DNA of 64,000 bases, taken from NCBI GenBank assembly GCA_003313425.1, contig NHZP01000081.1, positions 1 through 64,000 on the forward strand. The letters run 5' to 3'. The position numbers were made by a program, and so were the translations under genes. The stretch comes from Pseudopyrenochaeta lycopersici (taxonomy: Eukaryota > Ascomycota > Dothideomycetes > Pleosporales > Pseudopyrenochaetaceae). Positions 22,441 to 33,713 of this stretch are shown one piece after another (positions within the stretch are counted from its first letter, which is position 1; the number at the start of each line of letters is the position of its first letter). The notes under the pieces are model-generated. The model was not told the DNA's origin and searched no databases. It saw only the letters and a program-made list of their open reading frames with translations.

Positions 22441-22965
22441 ACGCTTCCGTTACTACAAACAAAGCTTATTAGTATAACCTTGCCATAGTAATTTTAGCCA
22501 TTTTTTTTTAGTAATGGAGAAAAAAAAAATCACTCACCTATTGTATACACACAAAGCAGTACGCCGTACACAACTATAACTCATAGTACCATGAACTAAT
22601 ACTCCATCACCATAGTATAGAGATCTATACTGTACTTAACGCTTACCATTTTATACAAACGATGTGCTCCCACCATCTGCACTGCCCAGAAGGCCAGTGT
22701 TTTCATACCATAAAAAAAAACGTGACTTCATCTTACAAGAATACACGCTACGCATGAAACACATCAACCTTGCATCACCCATTCCATAACAATGTATACT
22801 ACTCTATAACCTTCGTATAGGCAGTACAACCGTATTGACCTCCGCATACTACGTACAGGTATAACACCTGTGCAGTGCCTTGACAAATTACAATCAAAGC
22901 ACTGGAGAACACTACCAAAACACCATCGCTCCACTCACAACATCGTAGCAACGAGAGCGCTTTGC
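22253..22965. other. Non-coding right module and AT-rich spacer (cassette 15)
   Basis: The right module runs to about 22440. From there to 22965 the sequence is AT-rich with T and A runs and no convincing frame. A downstream exon of the neighbouring gene cannot be excluded. Confidence 0.5.
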
Positions 22966-23472
22966 TCAAGACGCAACACCACCGTTACCACCCAAAGGTG
23001 CGGTACCAGGGGACCAGGTCGCATGCGTATACCTCCGCCTCTTTACCACGGGTACCCCAAAAAAGCTCCACTCACACACGTCCCGTGTCAAACCAACACC
23101 AGAACGACCTCCCGGTCTACAATCTGACGCTGACGAAGCTTCCCCAACACACTCCGCGTAAGAGGGAGGTTGACTACCCGATAAAGACTTCCGCCTACTT
23201 TGCAAACGCTCCGTAGAAAGGGTAGTATGTGCACCGCCTCCGCGAACAACATTAGACTTCGGATCCATCGAGGGGCCACCGCCCCGTACCACTTCACAGT
23301 ACACCGCAATGCACCTTCCGTGCTTCCCTTTGAAATGCTCCGCCATACTTGAATCCACAAAACCACTACGTCTACTATCCATCGTCGGATAAACAACCAA
23401 TGTAGAGGGCGTCCGCCCTGCGAGACGAGAAAGAAGCAAAAACCGTGCGGGTTTGACCGCACTGTAGGGCAT
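22966..23472 (-). CDS. Unrecognised basic protein with PPSY motif (cassette 15)
   Basis: An open frame of 168 aa from the ATG at 23472; another in-frame ATG at 23496 lies too close to the TATATATAGG box (23515-23526) to be likely. It contains two RGGG-type patches (VVRGGG), a QPPSYAE stretch resembling PPxY motifs that bind WW domains in budding or ubiquitin pathways, and a KRRR cluster near the C-terminus that could be a nuclear signal. No WWVTKESG block. Function unknown; an unseen 3' exon is possible. Confidence 0.5.
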   Translation of the reverse strand: MPYSAVKPARFLLLSRLAGRTPSTLVVYPTMDSRRSGFVDSSMAEHFKGKHGRCIAVYCEVVRGGGPSMDPKSNVVRGGGAHTTLSTERLQSRRKSLSGSQPPSYAECVGEASSASDCRPGGRSGVGLTRDVCEWSFFGVPVVKRRRYTHATWSPGTAPLGGNGGVAS

Positions 23473-24313
23473 TAGATGCCTAGACACATACTCCATGAAG
23501 GGGAGGGTCCCCCCCTATATATATACCTATCCAGCCCTTGGCCCCTACCAAGAAACACTAGTCCCTAGTAAACACTAGCGTGTCGAATCCCTAGCGTTAT
23601 ATCCATAACCCAATCAGATGAGAAATCTGAAAAAACGTGGCAACCCTGAGGTCATCTGACCCACACAGTCCGTGCTTCGGCTTGCTTACCGGGGTCTTTA
23701 CCTCTAAACTACTTATAGTTTAACACTCCGTTGCGATCTCCAATCGCAGGCAAAGCTTACAGTAAAGTGTCAGGGTCAAGGAGCACGGGGCTCCTCGACC
23801 ACTTTGACAACTTTCTAGTGAAAGGAATCATATATAGGCTGCGCCACACTAGAAAAGTTGAGGACGGGTCTGTGCGCGTCAAATCCGCGCCACAGCTAAC
23901 GTGACTCAGCGTGTCTTCCAGCCACACATAATTGGACTTAGCCAATTTTTGAGACACAAAACTATTGTTCCTCCAAACGTAGTGTACCCACTAACAATAT
24001 AGCCTACGCTACCATAAGATAATAGCTTCCGCCATTACCAATACATCAATTCCTAAAACGATACAAAAATATAGTACCTTAATACAAATATGACTGCATG
24101 ACCAGTAGCATACAAAAAATTGCATACCGGGCTTGAAAAAGCATACAACGCATACTACCGTAACACATTACGCATAACATGACAAAGCAATAAACCTCTG
24201 CGAGCACGCCATAACAAAGGATAAAGCAGAGCTTGAACAACATCAAAGTACTGATATGGTCAGTACTACCCTATAGAATATTGTTAGCAACCGCCAAAAT
24301 ACAACTCCGTTTG

Positions 24314-24907
24314 CTACACACCTGATGTATGTACAGCAGACTCGTCTTGCCTAACGACCAAAGGATCGCGAACGAGCCCCACAAGACCACGCCACCGCTC
24401 GATGCGCCTCTGCCACATTGCAACTGAGGCTAACGCTTCACGATGCCACTGTACGTTCGATCCACGAGTGCCTGGCCGGCCACAAAGTCCTGCAATTATC
24501 CCCGAAGACTCCGCAACACGGAAGGGACTCTCATGCAGCCAAACCACTGTCCGCACTGACACAGGGCCAAAGTCCACCAAGGCATACACACAGCGTAACC
24601 ACCTCCGGTCATGCAGTTCCACACGCAGACTCGCATAAAACTCAGCCTCCGCAGGTAAAACATTGGACAACTCCTGTTCCACATTGTTGACGCCCCACGG
24701 GCCTGTCCAAGGCGCATAGTGGACGAGAAAGAACCTATCACGGGGCATAAAGACACCCTCAATGCCCCATAACTCGAACCTGGACCGAAAACGACGCGGT
24801 TCATGCACACTCTGTAAACCCGATCCGGGTGGCATGGAAACAGGTTGACCTGATGTGCCTCCAACACGACGGCTCCTACAAGAACGCTGCCTACGCGAGC
24901 GGGACAT
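24314..24907 (-). CDS. Degenerate CRESS Rep-like (HUH endonuclease fold) protein, copy 1 (cassette 16)
   Basis: 197 aa, ATG 24907, TAG at 24314. After an Arg/Ser-rich start, the order of segments resembles a CRESS-DNA Rep endonuclease domain: RDRFFLVHYA (57-66) at motif I, VELHDRRWLRCVYALVDFG (96-114) at motif II, and SNVQWHREALASVAMWQRR (150-168) at motif III. Motif II lacks the HxH pair and motif III lacks the nicking Tyr and Lys, so it should not cleave DNA. No helicase domain follows. The match is by eye and distant. No clear TATA box; an upstream exon between 24934 and 25161 is possible. The left module is truncated. Confidence 0.5.
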   Translation of the reverse strand: MSRSRRQRSCRSRRVGGTSGQPVSMPPGSGLQSVHEPRRFRSRFELWGIEGVFMPRDRFFLVHYAPWTGPWGVNNVEQELSNVLPAEAEFYASLRVELHDRRWLRCVYALVDFGPVSVRTVVWLHESPFRVAESSGIIAGLCGRPGTRGSNVQWHREALASVAMWQRRIERWRGLVGLVRDPLVVRQDESAVHTSGV

Positions 24908-25851
24908 AGGGACGAGCTACCCGCAAGCCTCCACTATAAACCTGATATGCGATCTTCGCAACCCCACTGACCGTGGTGGAGTTGGTAAGGATAGAACCAA
25001 CGATCCCGCAGCCTGCTCTTTTTCATTGGAAAAGACGTCGAATCCCCTGAAGCACTTCCGTGCCAAACAGTCCTGCGTGGTGCCCAGCCCCGCAGACAAG
25101 ATAAAAGATCAACTACGTTAAGAATGCCTTCGCAGGCAACGAAAACCAGCCGGTACCTCACCTCCGTTCACAGTAACCCCGCATCCACGTGACGAGAGCA
25201 CGGCAGCGCCCTTGCCTGCAATGACTCAACCATGCTCCACAAGGACCGTATCCACGTCATGCATTGCATAAATAGTGCATTGCCTCTAAACTAATTCTAG
25301 TTTAACACTTCGTTGTTCCCTCCAGTCACAGGCAAAGCTTACAGTAAAGTTACATGGGTCAGGCAGCACAAGGCTGCCGACCACATTGACAACTTTCTAG
25401 TGAAAGGAATCATATATAGCACTCGAAAGTTGATTTCTGGTCTGTGCGCGCAGAATCCGCGCCACACCACCCCCTGTCCGCTCATCGCGCCACGCTGTCC
25501 CAACGTGACTGTCAGCCACACGCCCTGTGGACTTAGCAAATTTTTTTTGGAAATTCCATCTGAAGGGCTCACACCCTTAACAACTGAGCTCCGCACCCAA
25601 CATTCTTTGCTCTTCTTCCCGAATCTACAAACCTTACATCGTACCATTAGTAACTATTCTATAGTTTTTGGGTTATCCTTATTTTAATGAATTTGGAATA
25701 CTGTAAATAAACAAAAAGTACTTACTATTACCAAATGTACTTTTTTTGGGTTACTACATCTTAACCTGTCTCTTACTAGATACGACTCTGATAGACCACG
25801 TCTTCTTATAACCATCTAGCTGTCCTATAGACATGACTGCTACTCCATAAC

Positions 25852-26593
25852 CTTATGGCTGTACTACTCCTACTGTGTTGCTGATCCTACTCAACTACAT
25901 ACGCTTCCTATTGAGATAAACTCTATCAAATCCATTGGAATGGGAAAACCTCCCTGACGCGGGCCTTATGCGTCTGCAAGGCCTACAGAAACCGAACTCG
26001 TTACATCCGCAGTCTACACTGCTGAGGAGGTTTCTCTAGCAGTATATGGAGCATACTCCATCAAGCTCTACAGCGTCTGCCCTCTGCCCCGACGACAGAA
26101 TGAGAAGGGGTAAAATACTCTGCAAGACGATGTCTAATGCCTCTAGAGAGAGCTTCGCAAATACAACGAGACAAAGAGTCTCGCCCTAGTAGTTCGTATC
26201 TGCCTTGAATACAAGGAGCGACTGTTGCGTCCCTCCCTGTCTACAGAGTTCTCCGTAGCGGTGAAGACACTCCGTGTGTTTCTGCGAAATGCATTCGCGG
26301 GGAGGCTGCCCGCTCTCTTTGGTTACCCACCAATGTCGTCTGCCTGGCAAATCTGCCTAGGTAGTTAGTGACACACGCCGCTCCACTAGGGCTACTACTC
26401 TATCAGTTACAGTACCCAACTGATTGCGTGTCAGAAGAGAAAGATACTCACTGTGCACGTGATCTCTCAACGCTGTGGATGTCCCTACAGACACTGGGCA
26501 GCGACATCCTGCCTGTACCCCATCTACTATAGATAGGAGGGTGGTTGTGCAAGCGGACCCCGCAAAAGCACACTATCCAGTATGCGACCCCAT
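25852..26593 (-). pseudogene. WWVTKESG-family pseudogene, copy 1 (cassette 17)
   Basis: Exon 1 26452-26593, intron 26392-26451 (60 nt, GTGAGT donor, CTGAT branch-like site, GTAG end), exon 2 down to TAA at 25852. Family blocks are easy to follow: RRHWWVTKESGQPP, SLLVFKAD, FAKLSLEALDI, SSVDCGC. Translation meets several in-frame stops, all TAG, one in exon 1 and the rest in exon 2, one of them at the conserved Trp of WF.GIS. An identical decayed copy is in cassette 19, so copying happened after decay. Confidence 0.8.
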
Positions 26594-27417
26594 CGCAAAG
26601 TAGAAATAAAAAAGGATCCCTCAAGGGACTGCCACACTCCGTAGAAACAGATCCTCTGTTGTTCCTATATACCTCTCTCTCTTGAGCGCTGCCAAGAAAT
26701 ACTAGTCCCTAGTAAGCAATAGAATGCACATTCCATGACTCTATAGACATAGACCAATTAAATCATAGATTTAGCTGGAGTGGGGCCAAGAGTGTCTCCC
26801 ACGTGCCCACAACAGTCAGATGACCCGCACAGTCCGTGCTTTTGTAGGCTTACAAGGGGCAGAGGCCCTAGCCTACAAGTAGTCTAACACTCCGCTTCTC
26901 GTTCCACTCGTGGCCACAGCTTAAGGTAAAGTTACATGGGTCAGAAGCGCAAGGCTCCTGACCACTTGACAACTTTCTAGTGAAAGGAATCATATATAGG
27001 CTTTTCGCCACACTAGAAAGTTGAGGGAGGGTCTGTGCGCACAATCCGCGCCACACCCAGGTGACTCTGCATGGCCTCCAGCCACTGTGAAATCGGACTT
27101 AGCCAATTTTTTTTTGAAATGGTGTTCCATTTTAAGGGTTCACGCCCTTACTAACCAAGCTCCGCAACAACGAGAAGTCATTGTTTTAATGGCCCTACCA
27201 TGACCAAATCAGCAACATTTTCTAATACCAAAAATCCTCCGCACAAAATAAACTACGCATACTTACAATACCACATGAAAACTACGTATCAAACTACTCT
27301 CGCATGCAACCATTAGCATAGAATCTAAAATACAAAGTATTTCATCCTAACGCACCAATACTATGATCACTCCTTCCGATGTACACTCCACGTACCACAG
27401 CGACGGACTACATTGAC

Positions 27418-28221
27418 CTACTCGGGGCATGGCTCACAAGTCAACCAGTTCCTTCCCGATGGTTGTACTACACCAACAGCGTCACTGACCCCAGTGAACC
27501 ACTCAAGCTTTCCAAACGGCCATACACCCGAAAATCTATTCAGCCAAAGAAAACCTTGCCACGAATGCGATCCTAACGCACAAGGCCTACAAATTCCATC
27601 TAGCATGCAGCCGCAGCCAGCACCTTTAGGAAAAACCCCTAAAGAGAATGCATCAAACCATCCCTCGACAGCTAACGCATCTGCAGTCTGACCATCTGAC
27701 AGCACAAAAAGAGGTAAAATGCGCTGCACAACCACCTCCAGTGCCTTCGAAGACAGCTGAGCAAACAGAACGTAGCTCCGCACCCCGCCATCGTGAACTC
27801 CATCCACCTTGAGGACCAAGAGTGCCTCCTGGGTCCAACCATGGCAATCCAACTTCTCATAGTCTCCCAGACAACCTAAATGGACCTCCGTCTCACACTG
27901 CCGCGGAGGCTGCCCGCTTTCTTTGGTCACCCACCAAGATTGTCTCCCCGACAATGGCACATGGACAGTTAGCGACACTCCACGCTCTACAAGCTCTATG
28001 ACGCTGTCAGTTGGGCATCGGCCAACCTGCCTTCTAAGAGAGGCAGAAAGAAGACGTATTCACTGACTGTGCACGTGATCCCTCACCACTTGCCGCTCCG
28101 CCTCTGTCCCTACAGACACTGGACAGGGCCTCCCTTCCTGTAGCACATCTACAATAGACGGGAGGCTGTTCTTGGTATCGGCCTCCACCATAATAACCTC
28201 TTGCCCAGTACGCGACTCCAT
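27418..28221 (-). CDS. WWVTKESG-family protein (cassette 18)
   Basis: Exon 1 28068-28221 (MESRTGQEVI...) and exon 2 27418-27995; 243 aa. Intron 72 nt, GTCAGT donor, ACTGAC branch-like site, TCATAG end. All family blocks are present: KLVERGVSLTVH, WWVTKESGQPP, ALLVLKVDG, CGCMLDGICRPC, WFTGVSDAVGVVQPSG. The spacing of Cys residues suggests a small metal site. TATAACA promoter at about 28273-28279, next to an AACAG..CTGTT hairpin. Confidence 0.74.
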
Positions 28222-29012
28222 CGCACTATGCTTTAAAAAATTCACTCCGTAAAAACAGCTCCACTGTTCTTGTTATATACCTCTCTGTCTTGCGCGCCGC
28301 CAAGAGAACCTAGTCCCTAGCAGGCAATGTGGTGCCCCGTCCCTGCGTCTACGTTCATAGACCAATTAGATCAAAGATCTTGTGAGGCACAGCAACGTCA
28401 GATGACTCACGCTCCACGTGATGCCGTGCTTACCAGGGCTTTTACCTCTAAACTACAAGTAGTTTAACCCTTCGGTATTCGTTCCACTCATAGGCAAAGC
28501 TTAGCGTAAAGTGTCAGGGGTCAAGGAGCGCAAGGCTCCTGACCACTTGACAACTTTCTAGTGAAAGGAATCATATATAGCACTCGAAAGTTGATTTCTG
28601 GTCTGTGCGCGCAGAATCCGCGCCACACCACCCCCTGTCCGCTCATCGCGCCACGCTGTCCCAACGTGACTGTCAGCCACACGCCCTGTGGACTTAGCAA
28701 ATTTTTTTTGGAAATTCCATCTGAAGGGCTCACACCCTTAACAACTGAGCTCCGCACCCAACATTCTTTGCTCTTCTTCCCGAATCTACAAACCTTACAT
28801 CGTACCATTAGTAACTATTCTATAGTTTTTGGGTTATCCTTATTTTAATGAATTTGGAATACTGTAAATAAACAAAAAGTACTTACTATTACCAAATGTA
28901 CTTTTTTTGGGTTACTACATCTTAACCTGTCTCTTACTAGATACGACTCTGATAGACCACGTCTTCTTATAACCATCTAGCTGTCCTATAGACATGACTG
29001 CTACTCCATAAC

Positions 29013-29754
29013 CTTATGGCTGTACTACTCCTACTGTGTTGCTGATCCTACTCAACTACATACGCTTCCTATTGAGATAAACTCTATCAAATCCATTGGA
29101 ATGGGAAAACCTCCCTGACGCGGGCCTTATGCGTCTGCAAGGCCTACAGAAACCGAACTCGTTACATCCGCAGTCTACACTGCTGAGGAGGTTTCTCTAG
29201 CAGTATATGGAGCATACTCCATCAAGCTCTACAGCGTCTGCCCTCTGCCCCGACGACAGAATGAGAAGGGGTAAAATACTCTGCAAGACGATGTCTAATG
29301 CCTCTAGAGAGAGCTTCGCAAATACAACGAGACAAAGAGTCTCGCCCTAGTAGTTCGTATCTGCCTTGAATACAAGGAGCGACTGTTGCGTCCCTCCCTG
29401 TCTACAGAGTTCTCCGTAGCGGTGAAGACACTCCGTGTGTTTCTGCGAAATGCATTCGCGGGGAGGCTGCCCGCTCTCTTTGGTTACCCACCAATGTCGT
29501 CTGCCTGGCAAATCTGCCTAGGTAGTTAGTGACACACGCCGCTCCACTAGGGCTACTACTCTATCAGTTACAGTACCCAACTGATTGCGTGTCAGAAGAG
29601 AAAGATACTCACTGTGCACGTGATCTCTCAACGCTGTGGATGTCCCTACAGACACTGGGCAGCGACATCCTGCCTGTACCCCATCTACTATAGATAGGAG
29701 GGTGGTTGTGCAAGCGGACCCCGCAAAAGCACACTATCCAGTATGCGACCCCAT
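29013..29754 (-). pseudogene. WWVTKESG-family pseudogene, copy 2 (cassette 19)
   Basis: Same sequence and same in-frame TAG stops as cassette 17, offset by 3,161 bases; exon 1 29613-29754, exon 2 29013-29552. The flanking cassettes on both sides differ from those of copy 1. Confidence 0.8.
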
Positions 29755-30503
29755 CGCAAAGTAGAAATAAAAAAGGATCCCTCAAGGGACTGCCACACTC
29801 CGTAGAAACAGATCCTCTGTTGTTCCTATATACCTCTCTCTCTTGAGCGCTGCCAAGAAATACTAGTCCCTAGTAAGCAATAGAATGCACATTCCATGAC
29901 TCTATAGACATAGACCAATTAAATCATAGATTTAGCTGGAGTGGGGCCAAGAGTGTCTCCCACGTGCCCACAACAGTCAGATGACCCGCACAGTCCGTGC
30001 TTTTGTAGGCTTACAAGGGGCAGAGGCCCTAGCCTACAAGTAGTCTAACACTCCGCTTCTCGTTCCACTCGTGGCCACAGCTTAAGGTAAAGTTACATGG
30101 GTCAGAAGCGCAAGGCTCCTGACCACTTGACAACTTTCTAGTGAAAGGAATCATATATAGGCTGCGCCTCACTAGAAATGTTGACTGTGGCTGGAGTGTG
30201 ACCTCCCGCCCACCCACTTCTGGGTGAGCACCATGTACCTCCGGAACTGCGCTAAATCGCGCACAGGCCAATCCTCAACTTCTTTTTTCGCCACACCGTG
30301 TCCGACTTAGTAAATTCCAGTCCTGCTGCAAAAAAATACTGCTATTACAAAATGACAGAACAAAGCAATACAGTCTACTACTACAACTGCTACCGCAACG
30401 TATATCAAAACCGCGTTTACCTATACAATAGATCAGTAACTATACAAACCTCAACTACCGTTTACAAATATACTATTACCTTAACAACTCTGTCGTAAGT
30501 GTA

Positions 30504-31239
30504 CTACGTACCACGTAATAACACAGTACCACTACAGGAATGCCGCCTACGCAGACAGCCAAACACAACCTCATGTAACACATGATAGAGCTTATCGCGC
30601 CAGACAAAGGTAACCCTCCAGTCCCCACAAAGAACGATATCCTGCGGGACCTCTCTCCCACGGGATTCCCAAAAGAAGGGAATAATCGTCTCTACCAACG
30701 CATCCAACGACTTCGTACATAGCATAGTGATACACACATCACAGCTTTGAGCATGGCTCCAACATGGCCAAGGAACCCTTCGCAGGACAAGATAGCCTTC
30801 GCCTGCTGCTGGTAAAGAAGGCTTTACACGCAAGAGGCAGTTACAACCCCACATACTGCCACAAAGCAGCGCCCTCTGCGCACCATTCCATATAAGCCGC
30901 CACGCTCTCCATGGCCGAGAAACGTCGCACTCCAGTACCACTCCATGGGACACAAGAACTGCGTGAGGGATCAACAATACCGCAGCTACACTGCACAACT
31001 CCGTCTAACTCACTGTCCACGTGATCCCTCACAAGAGCGAGCTCCGCCAAAGAGAAGACCTCTGAAGGCATATCGCTCCGCTGTGCCCGCACCCATGCGC
31101 TAAACCCTTTCGTAACAGATGACCTCCAGCCGCGACAAACACGTCGCAGCAACGCAAGCTCAGTGAGGGTCCCTACATGCTCAACAATGCAAAGAGCAAC
31201 ATCCGCGCTCATAGTTTCCATACTATAACTATTAAGCAT
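30504..31239 (-). CDS. F-box-like protein of the two-exon family (cassette 20)
   Basis: Exon 1 31014-31239 (75 aa) and exon 2 30504-30958; 226 aa. Residues about 10-50 (SADVALCIVEHVG..LALLRRVCRGWRSSV) have the hydrophobic spacing and V-C-R-x-W of an F-box, which in known proteins binds SKP1 in SCF ubiquitin ligases. Intron 54 nt, GTGAGT donor, CGCAG end; no clear CTAAC. Exon 2 starts ILVSHGVVLECDV and is more divergent than most, without ISDAVG. TATATATAAG promoter at about 31352-31360. Confidence 0.65.
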
Positions 31240-31957
31240 ACGCTAGTGCAACAGCCCTTTGCATCCACAAAAGACACTCGAGGCAAACCCACCAACGTCC
31301 TGCCTCCGTGAGGGCGTCGGTAATGAAAGAGTCGGCCATGACCGGCCTTACTTATATATACTACTACCTCCATACATGACTACCCGTCACAACCAAGTAT
31401 CTACCTAGAATATTCTTCGCCAAGAGAAACTAGTCCCTAGTAGGCAACAAAGTGCTCCCTCCCTGTGTCTATCGCCATAGACCAATCAGACGAAGAATCT
31501 GAGTGGAGTGGGGGCAAGAGTGCCTCCCACGTGTAACCCAGAGATCAGATGATCTTGCGCTACGTCCGTGCGCCGGGTTACTTAAGAGTGCAGCGGCCCT
31601 AGCCTACAAGTAGTCTACCGCTTCGCTACTCCTTCCAGTCGTTGGCCCTGCTTACATGTAAAGTGTCAGGGGTCAAGGAGCACGGGGCTCCTCGACCACT
31701 TGACAACTTTCTAGTGAAAGGAATCATATATAGGCGGAACGCCACACTAGAAAGTTGATTTCTGGCCTGTGCGCTCTCCGCGCCACACCCCCAGGTGACC
31801 CAACGTGCCCTCCAGCCACACATGAATTGGACTTACGCAATTTTTTTTCCAAAAATTTAAAATGATTTTCCAACACAATGTATATTCTATACCAATCCTA
31901 ACTCCGTCTATCCCAAAACATAAAAAACTATACTAACTAAGTAAAACACAACCTGAT

Positions 31958-33019
31958 TCAGACACGGTAATACACCTTCGCAACAACAGCTTCCAATACA
32001 CCTCCAACCCAGATCTGCCCTTTACCAGTACCATCGTCGTTTACAACAGAAGTAGGTGTTACCATAACCCACAACTGGAAGTGATTGTTATCAACGGGAC
32101 GATTATCCTCCTCAATCTCAAACTTTAACGCTTCGTTGAGAGTCCAATGAGCTTTAATCCTCTGGACACAAGATGTCGCACCCGTCGAAGAGTGCGCACC
32201 GAACGCGGGCTGGGGTACACTGATATTTACAGTCGTACACCCCTTAGACTTAACATACCCAGGTTCACCCCTCTCGCCAATACTGTAGTCCACAGTACCA
32301 ATAGGCCCACTAGTACCCTTCTTCGTGGAGCACTTAAAAATGGTCCCATCAGGAGAGTTAAGGGAGTGACTAAAGACAACCTTCCCCTCCATATCCACGC
32401 TCTCCCGCTTCGTATTCACTTCGTAGGGGCCGTCCGGGGTATCAAGCCCAGTCTCGTCAAGACGGTAAAGACGTTGTTGGTCCTGCTCTTTGCAGCCAAT
32501 GAGAAAGTCACTCGGGACTCTATCCACCCCGGATTCAACACCGGCGAGATGACCTGGGTAACTGCGACACAGCACCGCGCTGAGCTCGAACCCAAAGGAA
32601 TATGCGACCTTCAGATTGAGCGTGACACCTGTCACAACCACTTCTCGGCGTTTACGGTACTTGTCCGACAAGTAAGGCGCTGCCAACATTGGGCCTTGCG
32701 GTGGGATCCCCATAGACACTGGCACCGCAAAATAACGCTGCTGATACTGCTCAGTGCTCGTCGGTGCGACGTAAAAAGGCCGCGCAGGGTACCCCGTCAG
32801 AACAACCGTCTGCTTCTGCCCTTGCTCCATTTCTTGGAGCTTCCGCTCCATACGAGCAAGCCGCGCTGTGCTAACGCCAGACCTCCGCACCTTCGGTCGA
32901 AAGGCCTTACTGTACTTCCTCGTACTCCGTCCCGAAGAACCAGGCTTCGCTTTGGCCGAATAGCCTGAATAGCGCCCCTTCCGGCCATACCCATACTTAC
33001 GTGATGTAGTGTAACCCAT
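31958..33019 (-). CDS. Capsid-like protein, copy 1 (cassette 21)
   Basis: Intronless frame of 353 aa from ATG 33019, the first ATG about 50 nt after the TATATAAA box (33071-33079), to TGA at 31958. Residues 1-50 are rich in Arg, Lys, Tyr, Gly and Ser (GYGRKGRYSGYSAK..., RKYSKAFRPKVRR), like the DNA-binding arm of CRESS-DNA virus capsid proteins. A short coiled-coil-like stretch (51-70) follows, then about 280 residues of alternating strands consistent with a jelly roll, ending VVAKVYYRV. Family assignment rests on composition and layout, not alignment. The cassette is at the top of the size range (1,607 bp) and has a shortened left module. An identical cassette is number 28. Confidence 0.6.
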   Translation of the reverse strand: MGYTTSRKYGYGRKGRYSGYSAKAKPGSSGRSTRKYSKAFRPKVRRSGVSTARLARMERKLQEMEQGQKQTVVLTGYPARPFYVAPTSTEQYQQRYFAVPVSMGIPPQGPMLAAPYLSDKYRKRREVVVTGVTLNLKVAYSFGFELSAVLCRSYPGHLAGVESGVDRVPSDFLIGCKEQDQQRLYRLDETGLDTPDGPYEVNTKRESVDMEGKVVFSHSLNSPDGTIFKCSTKKGTSGPIGTVDYSIGERGEPGYVKSKGCTTVNISVPQPAFGAHSSTGATSCVQRIKAHWTLNEALKFEIEEDNRPVDNNHFQLWVMVTPTSVVNDDGTGKGQIWVGGVLEAVVAKVYYRV

Positions 33020-33104
33020 ATTGCTCCACAAGCTGTCTGTCCAGACAGAAGAGGCGGGGGGAAGGACCCCTTTATATATCCACCCATGTAGGACACAGAG
33101 TAAT

Positions 33105-33330
33105 CTTTGCCAAGATACACTACTCCGTAGAAAGAGGCACACTGCCCACTCCATGTGTTCCCGCCTCCACGTGACAAAAAGGCTAGCGCTTACAGGGGGC
33201 AATGGCCCTAAACCCCAGGTGGTTTAACACTTCGTTGTTCGCTCCACTCACAGGCCCTGCTTACGTGTAAAGTGGCAAGGGTAACCAGCGCAAGGCTGGT
33301 GACCACTTGACAACTTTCTAGTGAAAGGAA
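33105..33330. repeat. Abbreviated left module (cassette 21)
   Basis: The middle hairpins are missing: CTAC-TCC-GTAG is followed by CCATGTG..CCACGTG, then directly by the GGGGGCAATGGCCC hairpin. The same short version ends cassette 28 (44192-44417) and a similar one ends cassette 29 (from about 45755). Confidence 0.75.
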
Positions 33331-33713
33331 TCATATATAGGCAAAACGCCACACTAGAAAGTTGAGTCGGGGCCCGTGCCCCCCCATGTGCCACATCTCC
33401 TGCTGACTCGGCGTGCCCTCCAGCCACACGGAAAATGGACTTACGCATTTTTTTTTTCTTTGGAGATGGTGCTCCATCCCAAGGGCGCCCACACCCTTAC
33501 TAATGAAGCTCCGCACTACCATTGTTCATTTTTTTGTTCTCATCACCCTACCATTACCATGTTAGCAACTATATGTAAAAAAGTAAATACACTTACCATA
33601 ATATACTTTACTATAACATACCATATGGACTTGATACTTTTTGTATCCTACTGAGATATATTATTACCATTACATGGACACAGGGACTACGTACTCTTAC
33701 CATCACGATATTC

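Noticed and set aside
25852..26593. TAG reassigned to an amino acid
   Set aside because: Many intact genes, including RAD52, type A and the Rep-like gene, end with TAG at the expected place, so TAG is a normal stop here.
32147..32968. 273-aa open frame on the plus strand opposite the capsid-like gene (also 43234-44055)
   Set aside because: It mirrors the minus-strand gene, has no promoter on its strand, and its composition is what antisense of a conserved gene gives. All other plus-strand frames were set aside for the same reason.
33020..33202. N-terminal extension of the capsid-like protein to 414 aa
   Set aside because: It would start at a non-ATG codon upstream of the TATA box, inside the left module; the ATG at 33019 follows the promoter correctly.
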